DNA from: Halalkalibacillus halophilus DSM 18494
Lineage (GTDB): Bacteria > Bacillota > Bacilli > Bacillales > Alkalibacillaceae
Reading direction: 5' to 3'
NCBI RefSeq assembly: GCF_000423105.1
Contig: NZ_AUHI01000007.1
Coordinates: 91,977-155,976 of the forward strand
DNA: 64,000 nt
The translations under genes and the position numbers were made by a program. The notes under the pieces are model-generated. The model did no database searches, was not told the origin of the DNA, and saw only the letters and a program-made list of their open reading frames with translations. Of this stretch, positions 24,958 through 31,869 are shown piece by piece. Each line of letters starts with the position of its first letter. Within the stretch, counting starts at the first letter, position 1.

Positions 24958-25130
24958 TTGTGTCACTCCTTATAAGATTCCTCTTATGCTACAATGTAAT
25001 ATAATAAATACACCTTAACATATAATGACAAATTGTGAAGGTGAAAGGAAGGTATTATCTGATAGTATATCGAAATAGGGAGAGAGATAAAGATTTATGG
25101 ACCAGAGATTGATAGGGAGTGTTAGATACG

Positions 25131-25964
25131 ATGGAAACAAAGTACTTATTTGTATATGGCACGCTTCAACGTCATGAGCGTAACCATCATTGGCTGGAAG
25201 GTGCGAATATGGTTGCAGAGCAAGCATGGACAAACGGAAAGTTAATTGCTACCGGAAAAGATTTTCCTGGTTTAATAAATGATGAAGAGACCATTGTTTA
25301 TGGTGAATTGTATGAAGTGGACGAAGAAATTCTAACAAGGATTGATCAATTGGAGGGAAACATTGAGGGGCGTTCGAACTTCTTATATGACCGCTTTGTA
25401 GAAGATGTCCGTACAGATTTTGGAACCTTTCAAGCATATGTTCATTCTATTGAAGAGCCTGAGCATGGGTATGAGTTATTAAATACAACTGATTGGAAAG
25501 TTGATCAACGATTAAAACAGGGCATACCCTTATATTTTGCCTACGGATCTTGTATGGATCATGAAAGAATAGAATTGGCGGGTATGCTCAATGAATTTCA
25601 TACAGTTGGACTAGGAATTTTGTCTGGATATGACATGGACTTCACTACCCGTTTAATAGATGGCGGACGGGCAGATATCACGGAAAAGAGTGACTCTCAT
25701 GTTCAAGGAGTTGTCTATGAAATTAATGAACGATCATTATCTTATTTATACCAACGAGAAGGGGTGGACGCGGGGAAATATCGTCCTGCATATGTAGACG
25801 TTGAAATTGATGGTACTACATTTAATGTGCTTACGTTTATTGTAATTAATAAGGAACCGTCTATTTCTCCTCCTGATCATTATATAAATGAAATAGTTCG
25901 TGGTGGACAGTCACATGTTTCTGAAGAGTACTTAGAGGATGTTTTGAGGAAAGCTAGAAAGTAA
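25131..25964 (+). CDS. ykqA: Tandem gamma-glutamylcyclotransferase-like protein (YkqA type)
   Basis: 277 residues carrying two AIG2/GGCT folds. The N-terminal copy begins YLFVYGTLQRHERNHHWL with a catalytic-type Glu in DQLEGN; the second begins LYFAYGSCMDHERI and has YEINERSLSYLYQREG. B. subtilis YkqA has the same size and double-domain plan. The family cleaves gamma-glutamyl amines or peptides to 5-oxoproline, but the substrate of YkqA is unknown to me. ATG 25131 is preceded by AGGGAG at 11 bases; GTG 25119 is in frame but has no site. Confidence 0.8.
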   Translation: METKYLFVYGTLQRHERNHHWLEGANMVAEQAWTNGKLIATGKDFPGLINDEETIVYGELYEVDEEILTRIDQLEGNIEGRSNFLYDRFVEDVRTDFGTFQAYVHSIEEPEHGYELLNTTDWKVDQRLKQGIPLYFAYGSCMDHERIELAGMLNEFHTVGLGILSGYDMDFTTRLIDGGRADITEKSDSHVQGVVYEINERSLSYLYQREGVDAGKYRPAYVDVEIDGTTFNVLTFIVINKEPSISPPDHYINEIVRGGQSHVSEEYLEDVLRKARK

Positions 25965-25988
25965 ATGTTTTTATAAGGGGTGAAGCTA

Positions 25989-27407
25989 ATGAAGAAAGAG
26001 AAATGGATCGAATCATTTGAGGAATTTATAAAACCACGTTTAGAAACGTATCAAGTCCCAGGGCTTGGAATGGGATTAATGAAAAATCGAGAAGTGATTT
26101 ATCAAAAAGAGTTTGGGTATAAGAATGCGGAGAAAGATGTAGAAGTTACCTCTGATACCATCTTTGGTTTGGCTTCGATTACTAAATCTTTTGTTGCCAT
26201 GGCGATCTTGCAATTACAGGAACAAGGTAAGCTAAAAGTCGAAGACCCTGTAGTAAACTATTTATCAAATTTTCGAATGCCGAAAGGGGAAGATGCATCA
26301 AAGGTGACCTTGCATCATTTATTAACTAATTCATCAGGCTTACCTCCAATGATACATTTATATAGCTCGATGAAAAGTAGCTTTAATAAAGACCCATACG
26401 CAGCTCAAGTCTATGAAAATCTGCAAGTAGACCCTGAAGAAGTAAGTGAGATTAATACGTATGAAGAATTAATGGATGCAATTGCGAACACCGATGATCA
26501 AGTACTAGGGGCTCCTGGAGAAGTATTCAGTTATTCGAATGAAGGATTTGGATTACTTGGTGCTATTGTTGAACGTGTGAGTGGGCAAGATATAAATACA
26601 TATATGACGGAACATATATTTAAGCCGATTGGCATGAAGAATACCAGTTTTCATACGGAGCTATTAAACGAACATTCATTAGCGATGTCCTATGCAAGTG
26701 AAGATGATGGGGATGATCAACGTGTATTTGCTTCCCCTACTTGGTGGGATGCTCCGGCAATGTTGGGAGCAGGATTTTTGAAGTCAACGGTGGATGACAT
26801 GCTGCAGTACTCCCAAGTTTATTGTCATGGCGGAATGGCTGAAGAGAATAGAATTTTGGAAGAAAGTAGTATGAATACAATGATGGACACACATATTAGG
26901 CGTGACCGAGGAATGTATTATGGTTACGGATTAGTCATCATTCCTGATTATCATGGTCATAAATTGGTTGAACACGGTGGAAGCCTAAAGGCGATCTCTT
27001 CTAAACTTGTCATTTTACCTGAAGAGAAAGTGTCGGGAATTACATTAACGAATATGTCTGGATTACCCGCAGAGTTATTTATGTTTGGGGCATTGAATCA
27101 TTTAATTGGTTTACCGTCTAATCTTCCATTAATAGAACACGAAGATTATGAACTCACGGATCAAGAAATAGAGGAGTATATTGGCGTATACCAGTCTGGT
27201 GAAGGTGCTGATATTGAAATTTCTGTTAAAGAAGGAAACCTTTCTTTTACTAATGGTGATAAGGAAGCACCAATTCGAGCAGTTGATCGGGACTATTTAA
27301 AAGTGAAACAAAATGAGACGGAAGCAACAGTAGAAATACTCCGTAATCAGGATGGCCAAGTGTATGCTTTAACCAACGGATATAGGGTTGTAAGGAAAGT
27401 TAAATAA
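25989..27407 (+). CDS. Serine hydrolase of the beta-lactamase class C / PBP4* family
   Basis: 472-residue serine hydrolase without signal peptide. Active-site motifs are SITK (Ser63, Lys66), YSN (Tyr182) and HGG in VEHGGSLKAISS. The C-terminal 90 residues form a small beta-rich domain (IGVYQSGEGADIEISVKEG). Relatives are EstB-type esterases, D-aminopeptidases and PbpE. Lack of an export signal suggests a cytoplasmic esterase or peptidase rather than a cell-wall enzyme. It starts 24 bases after the YkqA-like gene with AAGGGG and is probably cotranscribed. Confidence 0.85.
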   Translation: MKKEKWIESFEEFIKPRLETYQVPGLGMGLMKNREVIYQKEFGYKNAEKDVEVTSDTIFGLASITKSFVAMAILQLQEQGKLKVEDPVVNYLSNFRMPKGEDASKVTLHHLLTNSSGLPPMIHLYSSMKSSFNKDPYAAQVYENLQVDPEEVSEINTYEELMDAIANTDDQVLGAPGEVFSYSNEGFGLLGAIVERVSGQDINTYMTEHIFKPIGMKNTSFHTELLNEHSLAMSYASEDDGDDQRVFASPTWWDAPAMLGAGFLKSTVDDMLQYSQVYCHGGMAEENRILEESSMNTMMDTHIRRDRGMYYGYGLVIIPDYHGHKLVEHGGSLKAISSKLVILPEEKVSGITLTNMSGLPAELFMFGALNHLIGLPSNLPLIEHEDYELTDQEIEEYIGVYQSGEGADIEISVKEGNLSFTNGDKEAPIRAVDRDYLKVKQNETEATVEILRNQDGQVYALTNGYRVVRKVK

Positions 27408-27427
27408 GAAGGAACGGAGAGATACAT

Positions 27428-27769
27428 TTGAATCATACAATGAGATTGAATGAAAAACCTTATGAGTCTATGAAAACAGGTAGAAAATTTTATGAAGTGC
27501 GCTTAAATGATGAAAAGAGAAGACTTGTCGAAGTGGGCGATACGATAGATTTTCTTAAATTACCTGAAGAGAAAGAGAAACTTAAAGTAGAAGTGATTGG
27601 CGTTTTGCCTTTTGATACGTTTAAAGATTTGTACGAAAGTCTTCCTGCTTATTCTTTAGATTGCGAGGGAATGGAAGTTGGAGAAATGGTTGAAAACACG
27701 TACAAGATTTACACGCCTGAACAAGAAGGCCGCTGGGGTGTGCTTGCGATTGAAGTAAAGCTTGTTTAA
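27428..27769 (+). CDS. ASCH domain protein
   Basis: 113 residues matching the ASCH/PUA-like RNA-binding fold: LNEKPYESMKTGRKFYEVRLND at the front (the GRK/ExR pair is the family signature), VGDTIDF in the middle and GRWGVLAIEVKLV at the end. Proposed roles for the family are RNA binding or modified-nucleoside handling. The start is TTG 27428 with CGGAGAG upstream; ATG 27440 is possible. Third in line with ykqA and the hydrolase gene, gap 20 bases. Confidence 0.75.
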   Translation: MNHTMRLNEKPYESMKTGRKFYEVRLNDEKRRLVEVGDTIDFLKLPEEKEKLKVEVIGVLPFDTFKDLYESLPAYSLDCEGMEVGEMVENTYKIYTPEQEGRWGVLAIEVKLV

Positions 27770-27777
27770 ATGAAAGT

Positions 27778-27819
27778 AAAGTCGTCTATTGAGGTTCACT
27801 TACCTAATAGACGACTTTT
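27778..27819. terminator. bidirectional intrinsic terminator
   Basis: AAAGTCGTCTATT / AATAGACGACTTT stem flanked by A and T, between convergent genes. Confidence 0.8.
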
Positions 27820-27821
27820 GA

Positions 27822-27998
27822 CTATTCACCGCCTAATTTTTGGAGGTGAATCTTTTCATGTTCTAGCGCAATTTTATCGCGTTCTAATTTTATTTCTTCT
27901 AACTTAATTTCTTTTTTGTTTTTTAAATCAATAAGTGTAACGACTAAAAAGCATAGAAAAATCATTCCGATGAATAAAAAAAATAGGTTTCGATCAAT
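27822..27998 (-). CDS. Small membrane protein with coiled-coil tail, apparent ATT start
   Basis: An open frame of 58 codons follows AGAGGAGAATA and begins ATT GAT CGA AAC. The product has a basic/polar start, one strong membrane helix (LFFLFIGMIFLCFLVVTLI) and a charged tail (KNKKEIKLEEIKLERDKIAL) that reads as a coiled coil with repeated ExxKLE/ExxK spacing. No ATG, GTG or TTG start in this frame is near the ribosome-binding site; the first ATG falls inside the membrane helix. Either ATT is the true start or translation begins internally. Function unknown. Confidence 0.5.
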   Translation of the reverse strand: MDRNLFFLFIGMIFLCFLVVTLIDLKNKKEIKLEEIKLERDKIALEHEKIHLQKLGGE

Positions 27999-28036
27999 TA
28001 TTCTCCTCTTATATGGAAAATTAAAGATTAATTAAG

Positions 28037-28633
28037 CTATTCAAATAAAACTTTCACCACATGCATGAGATCATATTGTTCAGCTTCATCCAAGTTGGAG
28101 TCCATGTCCTCTAGAAATTCGGAGGAAACACCACTAATACTATTTGATTCGAAAGTATATCCTATTACGACAATAACTTGTTCTTCGCCAGGTGTAATGT
28201 CCATATGTCCGTTAGAGGTCATCGTTTGCGCAGCATTAGACCAATCATATTGTTCAGTTTCTGGCTGTTGATCGTAAGTGGTTAGAGAGGCTCCCCCCGT
28301 AGATAATACGAAAGATGGAATGTTCGTATCAAATGATTTTTTGTACCCAAATAACACCAAGCCATCTTCCTCTATTTTTCCCCTAAGAAAGGTTTCTTCT
28401 TTTTGAAAATCAGCCCCTTCGTACGTTTCAACCCATAAATTGGCTGATGAAAATTTCTCTTCATCTACTATGTATTCGTATCCATATAAGTTATCGAGTG
28501 CTGCATTACTTATAGTTTCTTCGCGATCAGATAATTCAATGGGTGTCAGCGTATTTTGATTGGACTCTTGGTTACAACCTCCTAACCACACTATAGAAAA
28601 TATTATTAAAATTAGTACACGACGATAAGACAC
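28037..28633 (-). CDS. Secreted lipoprotein, function unknown
   Basis: About 198 residues from GTG 28633, preceded by AGGAAAGG. A basic N-terminus and hydrophobic stretch end in lipobox LGGC, so the protein is a membrane-anchored lipoprotein. The mature part is acidic and shows no recognised domain. The C-terminus MHVVKVLFE is on a downstream strand. It is followed on the same strand by the small membrane gene above and preceded by another membrane protein gene. Confidence 0.65.
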   Translation of the reverse strand: MSYRRVLILIIFSIVWLGGCNQESNQNTLTPIELSDREETISNAALDNLYGYEYIVDEEKFSSANLWVETYEGADFQKEETFLRGKIEEDGLVLFGYKKSFDTNIPSFVLSTGGASLTTYDQQPETEQYDWSNAAQTMTSNGHMDITPGEEQVIVVIGYTFESNSISGVSSEFLEDMDSNLDEAEQYDLMHVVKVLFE

Positions 28634-28671
28634 GCTCAACAACCTTTCCTACAAATTTATAATCTGTTGAA

Positions 28672-28920
28672 TTAATTTAGTAACCCTTGAATGGAATAGC
28701 CAACAGCCATCAAAATAAAAAAGCTAAATGTCATGATAATATTCAGAATGATGTCAGTTTTGGATTTGCCGACATATCCAAGAAGCGCGCCAATTGGATT
28801 GATGACAAAAGTCCATAGCGAGTATCCGTAGCCAAAATTATAGATGAAATTCGGGAGCCAAAGCGCAATCCCAATTGCTACACAAGCAAATGCTGTAAGC
28901 CGTGTTATTTTTTTAATCAT
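28672..28920 (-). CDS. Small membrane protein, function unknown
   Basis: 82 residues with three hydrophobic segments (AFACVAIGIALWLPNFIY, WTFVINPIGALLGYVG and ILNIIMTFSFFILMAVGY). A CGAGG site precedes ATG. Same direction as the lipoprotein gene 39 bases downstream and the MaoC gene 41 bases upstream, so the three may be one transcript. No family recognised. Confidence 0.6.
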   Translation of the reverse strand: MIKKITRLTAFACVAIGIALWLPNFIYNFGYGYSLWTFVINPIGALLGYVGKSKTDIILNIIMTFSFFILMAVGYSIQGLLN

Positions 28921-28961
28921 GAAAAACCTCGTTTCAAATAAATAAGAAACTGAATTATTAA

Positions 28962-29345
28962 TTATTCACTTTTTCTAATTATGCCATAACTATTTCCTAT
29001 CAGTACTTCTTTATTTTTTTGATTTTTGAAACTAGAAATTAACTCAATGCGTTGGAATTTTTCTTCTTCCGAAATATCTACGATGGTTACTTCGCAGGTA
29101 ATCGTATCGCCTGTGTATACAGGTCTAATGAATTCGTTGGTCATTTTTCGTGCAATATAATTCATCTCTCCACCGATTTTAGTAGCAAGCGTCGCTGTAA
29201 GCAGTCCTTGTACCATCAAACGTCCGTGTTCATCAGGTTCTACATGATGAACCCCTTGATCCCCGGAAATTTCCCCAAATTGAATCACTTCATCATTTGT
29301 AAATGTTTTTTCTACCGTAAATATTTGATTCATTTTAATATCCAT
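28962..29345 (-). CDS. MaoC-like hot-dog dehydratase
   Basis: 127 residues of the MaoC/(R)-specific enoyl-CoA hydratase type: FTNDEVIQFGEISGDQGVHH holds the catalytic Asp (in GD) and His positions of the family, then VQGLLTATLATKIGG and FIRPVYTGDTITCEVTI. It would hydrate or dehydrate an acyl-CoA, though the substrate cannot be read off. Start ATG has an AAGGAGGATG site. Confidence 0.75.
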   Translation of the reverse strand: MDIKMNQIFTVEKTFTNDEVIQFGEISGDQGVHHVEPDEHGRLMVQGLLTATLATKIGGEMNYIARKMTNEFIRPVYTGDTITCEVTIVDISEEEKFQRIELISSFKNQKNKEVLIGNSYGIIRKSE

Positions 29346-29631
29346 TTATTCATCCTCCTTTGTTCTTTATATGATTTAGAAATTAAATAGACTAAAGGTA
29401 AACCAAAAGTTAAGGATCTGGCTGCTGTACTAAGGTAGTATTCGGTGATTTCTTACTCACTTAAAATACTTTCTATATTTTTGACGAAATTCCTGCATAG
29501 ATCGTTTCATTTACAAAATTTTGTTAGAATGGAAGAGAGATTATTCATTATCTCGCGAAAAACTGAAACAATTTTTGTTCAGGTTCGTCTAATTATCATA
29601 CATAATAAATTTTTAAAAAAGGAGGATGCTA

Positions 29632-29811
29632 TTGTTTTTTGTTTATGCGAGTTTGGCGACTATAGGGATCATTTTGCTGTTAGTGGGGCTATCGTATCTT
29701 GCATATAGATTGATGGATGAGGCGAAGGATTTCTTTGTTTTATTTACGATGATGCTCGGAGCATTTATTTTAGGAATTGCGATTTTTCAAAGTATGACGT
29801 TTGTCGGTTGA
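29632..29811 (+). CDS. Small two-helix membrane protein
   Basis: 59 residues from TTG 29632, placed 6 bases after AAAAAAGGAGG; the ATG two codons earlier touches the site and is unlikely. Helices: FFVYASLATIGIILLLVGLSYLAY and FFVLFTMMLGAFILGIAIF. Function unknown. The 280 bases upstream, back to the MaoC start, hold no other open frame that I trust. Confidence 0.6.
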   Translation: MFFVYASLATIGIILLLVGLSYLAYRLMDEAKDFFVLFTMMLGAFILGIAIFQSMTFVG

Positions 29812-29831
29812 GAATAGTTTTACATAAGTGA

Positions 29832-29892
29832 AGTAGTTCAGTGTGGGTTGCAAATTTATTTTGCGTTGCCCATGCTGAACTACTCTTTTTTT
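29832..29892. terminator. long bidirectional terminator hairpin
   Basis: AGTAGTTCAG / CTGAACTACT closes a long imperfect stem (TGTGGG... / ...CCCATG) and is followed by a seven-T run. Confidence 0.8.
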
Positions 29893-29896
29893 ATAA

Positions 29897-30286
29897 TTAT
29901 TTGGAGGGGGCAACGATTTCGACTTTCATTCTATCGGGATCTTCACAATAAACTGCATAATGTTCTGGTCCACCTGCATACGGATGTTGTGTTTCATATA
30001 AAATAGGATGCTTTCTTCTTTTTATCTCTTCTGTTAACTGATCAACATGTTTCGTGGAGGTCGCTTGAAAGGCGAGGTGATTTAAGCCGACTCTTTTTCG
30101 GTGATAAGGTACATCCAAATACTTTTCCTCAGCTTGGACAAACACTAAATACGTTTGATCCATTTTAAAGCTACGACCATCTTCCCATGATTGATAGGTG
30201 GAGTAACCGAGTTCATCTAGTAGCCATCCCCAAAATGCAATCGATTTCTCAAGGTTTGAAACATATATTTCGATATGATGGATCAT
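29897..30286 (-). CDS. VOC family (glyoxalase/bleomycin-resistance fold) protein
   Basis: 129 residues with the vicinal-oxygen-chelate pattern: IHHIEIYVSNLEKSIAFWGWLLDELGY with the first metal-type His, GLNHLAFQATS, HYAVYCEDPDRMKVEIVAP with the last Glu. It could be a metal-dependent lyase, dioxygenase or drug-binding protein; the substrate is unknown. Its start is one base after the stop of the next upstream gene, so the two are coupled. Confidence 0.8.
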   Translation of the reverse strand: MIHHIEIYVSNLEKSIAFWGWLLDELGYSTYQSWEDGRSFKMDQTYLVFVQAEEKYLDVPYHRKRVGLNHLAFQATSTKHVDQLTEEIKRRKHPILYETQHPYAGGPEHYAVYCEDPDRMKVEIVAPSK

Positions 30287-30287
30287 G

Positions 30288-30635
30288 TTAAATGCTCACT
30301 TCTTGTTGGTAACGAGATTTAGCGTGATCGATAATTTCCATGATTTGCGTATAGTATTTATCCACGCCTTTATTGGTCCAAGCGCGGTCCATCCCACGTT
30401 GCAATTCTTTAATCTGAGCGTGTTCTACTGTCGTTAGGACTTCTTCTATCATAGATGGGGTCGTTTCCCCGTAGGTTAAATCGTAATAACGGTTGCGAGC
30501 GCGCATCATCATTTTTTCATACCTACTATGCAAGGTTTCAGCTTCTTCTACCGTGGTTGCTTCTTGAAATGCCGCTTCTAATTCCTCTACAATGTCGCGT
30601 TCTTCTTGTAATAAATAGTGTTCGAAAAAATTCAT
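30288..30635 (-). CDS. Small helical cytoplasmic protein, function unknown
   Basis: 115 residues, nearly all predicted helix, highly charged, no membrane part (EERDIVEELEAAFQEATT, MMMRARNRYYDLTYGE). ATG is behind AAAGGAG. It lies between yhjD and the VOC gene in one line of minus-strand genes. I do not recognise a family. Confidence 0.6.
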   Translation of the reverse strand: MNFFEHYLLQEERDIVEELEAAFQEATTVEEAETLHSRYEKMMMRARNRYYDLTYGETTPSMIEEVLTTVEHAQIKELQRGMDRAWTNKGVDKYYTQIMEIIDHAKSRYQQEVSI

Positions 30636-30657
30636 ATAAATCGCTCCTTTTTTAGTG

Positions 30658-31047
30658 TTATGCGTGATCTTTTGTCGCTTGTTCTTTTTGATCTATGGTA
30701 TGAAACATTAATTCGGTTAAAATATGCTCGACCTTTTTTCGAATGGCGGGATTGAAGTAACGTCTTTCTTCCTCATATCCACGGGCAATGAAAATGTAAG
30801 TCGAAAAGGTTTCATTTTTCTGGGTGAAAACGACGTCCATCTTTTGATTGTCCATTCGCTTTCGTAAATGCCGCCTTTCTGTACGTGCTTGGTGAATCAT
30901 TCTTCTTAAGAGCTCGAGGTAAGGTTCTTTTATTTTGAATGGTCCAGATTCGATTTGTTGAATGTCTTTTTCCAAAACGACAATGGCCATCGATAGAAAT
31001 AAAAAGCGGGAGGCTGTCTGTCCTTCCTCATCTGTTAAGTACTGCAT
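30658..31047 (-). CDS. yhjD: YhjD-like protein
   Basis: 129 residues, helical and charged. It resembles B. subtilis YhjD in the segments VVLEKDIQQIESGPFKIKEP and GYEEERRYFNPAIRKK, and like it stands divergent from yhjE upstream of addBA. Function unknown. ATG 31047 is chosen 6 bases behind GGAGGG. Its promoter (TTGCTA, 17 bases, TATAAT) carries a LexA-like box over the start site, which suggests DNA-damage induction. Confidence 0.7.
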   Translation of the reverse strand: MQYLTDEEGQTASRFLFLSMAIVVLEKDIQQIESGPFKIKEPYLELLRRMIHQARTERRHLRKRMDNQKMDVVFTQKNETFSTYIFIARGYEEERRYFNPAIRKKVEHILTELMFHTIDQKEQATKDHA

Positions 31048-31067
31048 GTGCATCCCTCCACGATTAT

Positions 31068-31081
31068 CGAACGTTTGTTCT
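31068..31081. promoter_or_regulatory. LexA-like (SOS) box at the yhjD start site
   Basis: CGAACGTTTGTTCT matches the Bacillus LexA consensus CGAACRNRYGTTYG at 12 of 14 positions. The yhjD -10 TATAAT begins one base away, so bound LexA would block that promoter. Confidence 0.55.
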
Positions 31082-31110
31082 ATTATATGATAAACTTAAA
31101 AAAATAGCAA
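31082..31110 (-). promoter_or_regulatory. sigma-A promoter of yhjD
   Basis: On the minus strand TTGCTA, 17 bases, TATAAT, about 35 bases ahead of the start codon. Confidence 0.65.
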
Positions 31111-31206
31111 ATCAGAATTAAAAATCATAAAAGTGGGAAAAAATTAGGCAAACCGCAAATTTTCTTATAAAATGAAAGGATAAGTAGAGAGATAGGAGAT
31201 TAGAGG

Positions 31207-31854
31207 ATGGCACAAGAGGATTCCAATTTAGAGGAACTAGAAGAACTCATATCCGACAACGTGATCGGTGATTCGATAATTAACGTGCTTGAAATTTATG
31301 GTAGCTACGGTCCTTTACCAGGGATTGGACTTACCTTTATTGAAGCTTTTTTCCCGATGCTTCCCATTCTCGTGTTTATTATTGCTAACACGATGGTCTA
31401 TGGATTATTTTTCGGGTTTATTTATTCATGGATTGGAATTACAGCAGGGGCGACGGTAGTGTTTCTACTGGTTCGAAAAATGGAACGTTTCCGGTGGGTT
31501 CGAAAAATTAAATACCAAAAGCAAATCCAAAAAGTGACGAATTTCTTTGATCGTCGTGGATTTGGACCTTTATTTTTAATATTAGCGTTTCCATTTGCGC
31601 CATCTGCCTTAATTAATATAGTTGCAGCCTTTACTAGGATGACGTTAATACAATTCTTTTTAGCATTGTCACTAGGTAAAGCAATTATGGTGTTTGCCGT
31701 TGCCTATGTAGGAGAAAGTATTACCGCGTTTACAGAGAACCCGGTTCGGACAATCATTGTCGGTGTATTAGTAGCGGTTTTTTGGGCGGTTGGAAAAGTG
31801 ATTGAAAAAAGAATAAAAACTAATTTTAATCGTGAGGAAGAACCAAAAGCTTAA
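31207..31854 (+). CDS. yhjE: YhjE-type VTT/SNARE-associated membrane protein
   Basis: 215 residues of the TVP38/TMEM64 (DedA-like VTT) family. About five membrane helices; the signature FGPLFLILAFPFAPSALINIVAA with its Phe-Pro-rich loop is in the centre. Relatives are thought to scramble or transport lipid carriers, but YhjE itself is uncharacterised as far as I know. It lies directly upstream of addB (16 bases to the chosen start), as the neighbourhood in B. subtilis would predict, and may share its transcript. Confidence 0.85.
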   Translation: MAQEDSNLEELEELISDNVIGDSIINVLEIYGSYGPLPGIGLTFIEAFFPMLPILVFIIANTMVYGLFFGFIYSWIGITAGATVVFLLVRKMERFRWVRKIKYQKQIQKVTNFFDRRGFGPLFLILAFPFAPSALINIVAAFTRMTLIQFFLALSLGKAIMVFAVAYVGESITAFTENPVRTIIVGVLVAVFWAVGKVIEKRIKTNFNREEEPKA

Positions 31855-31869
31855 GTGGGAGGGGATTAT

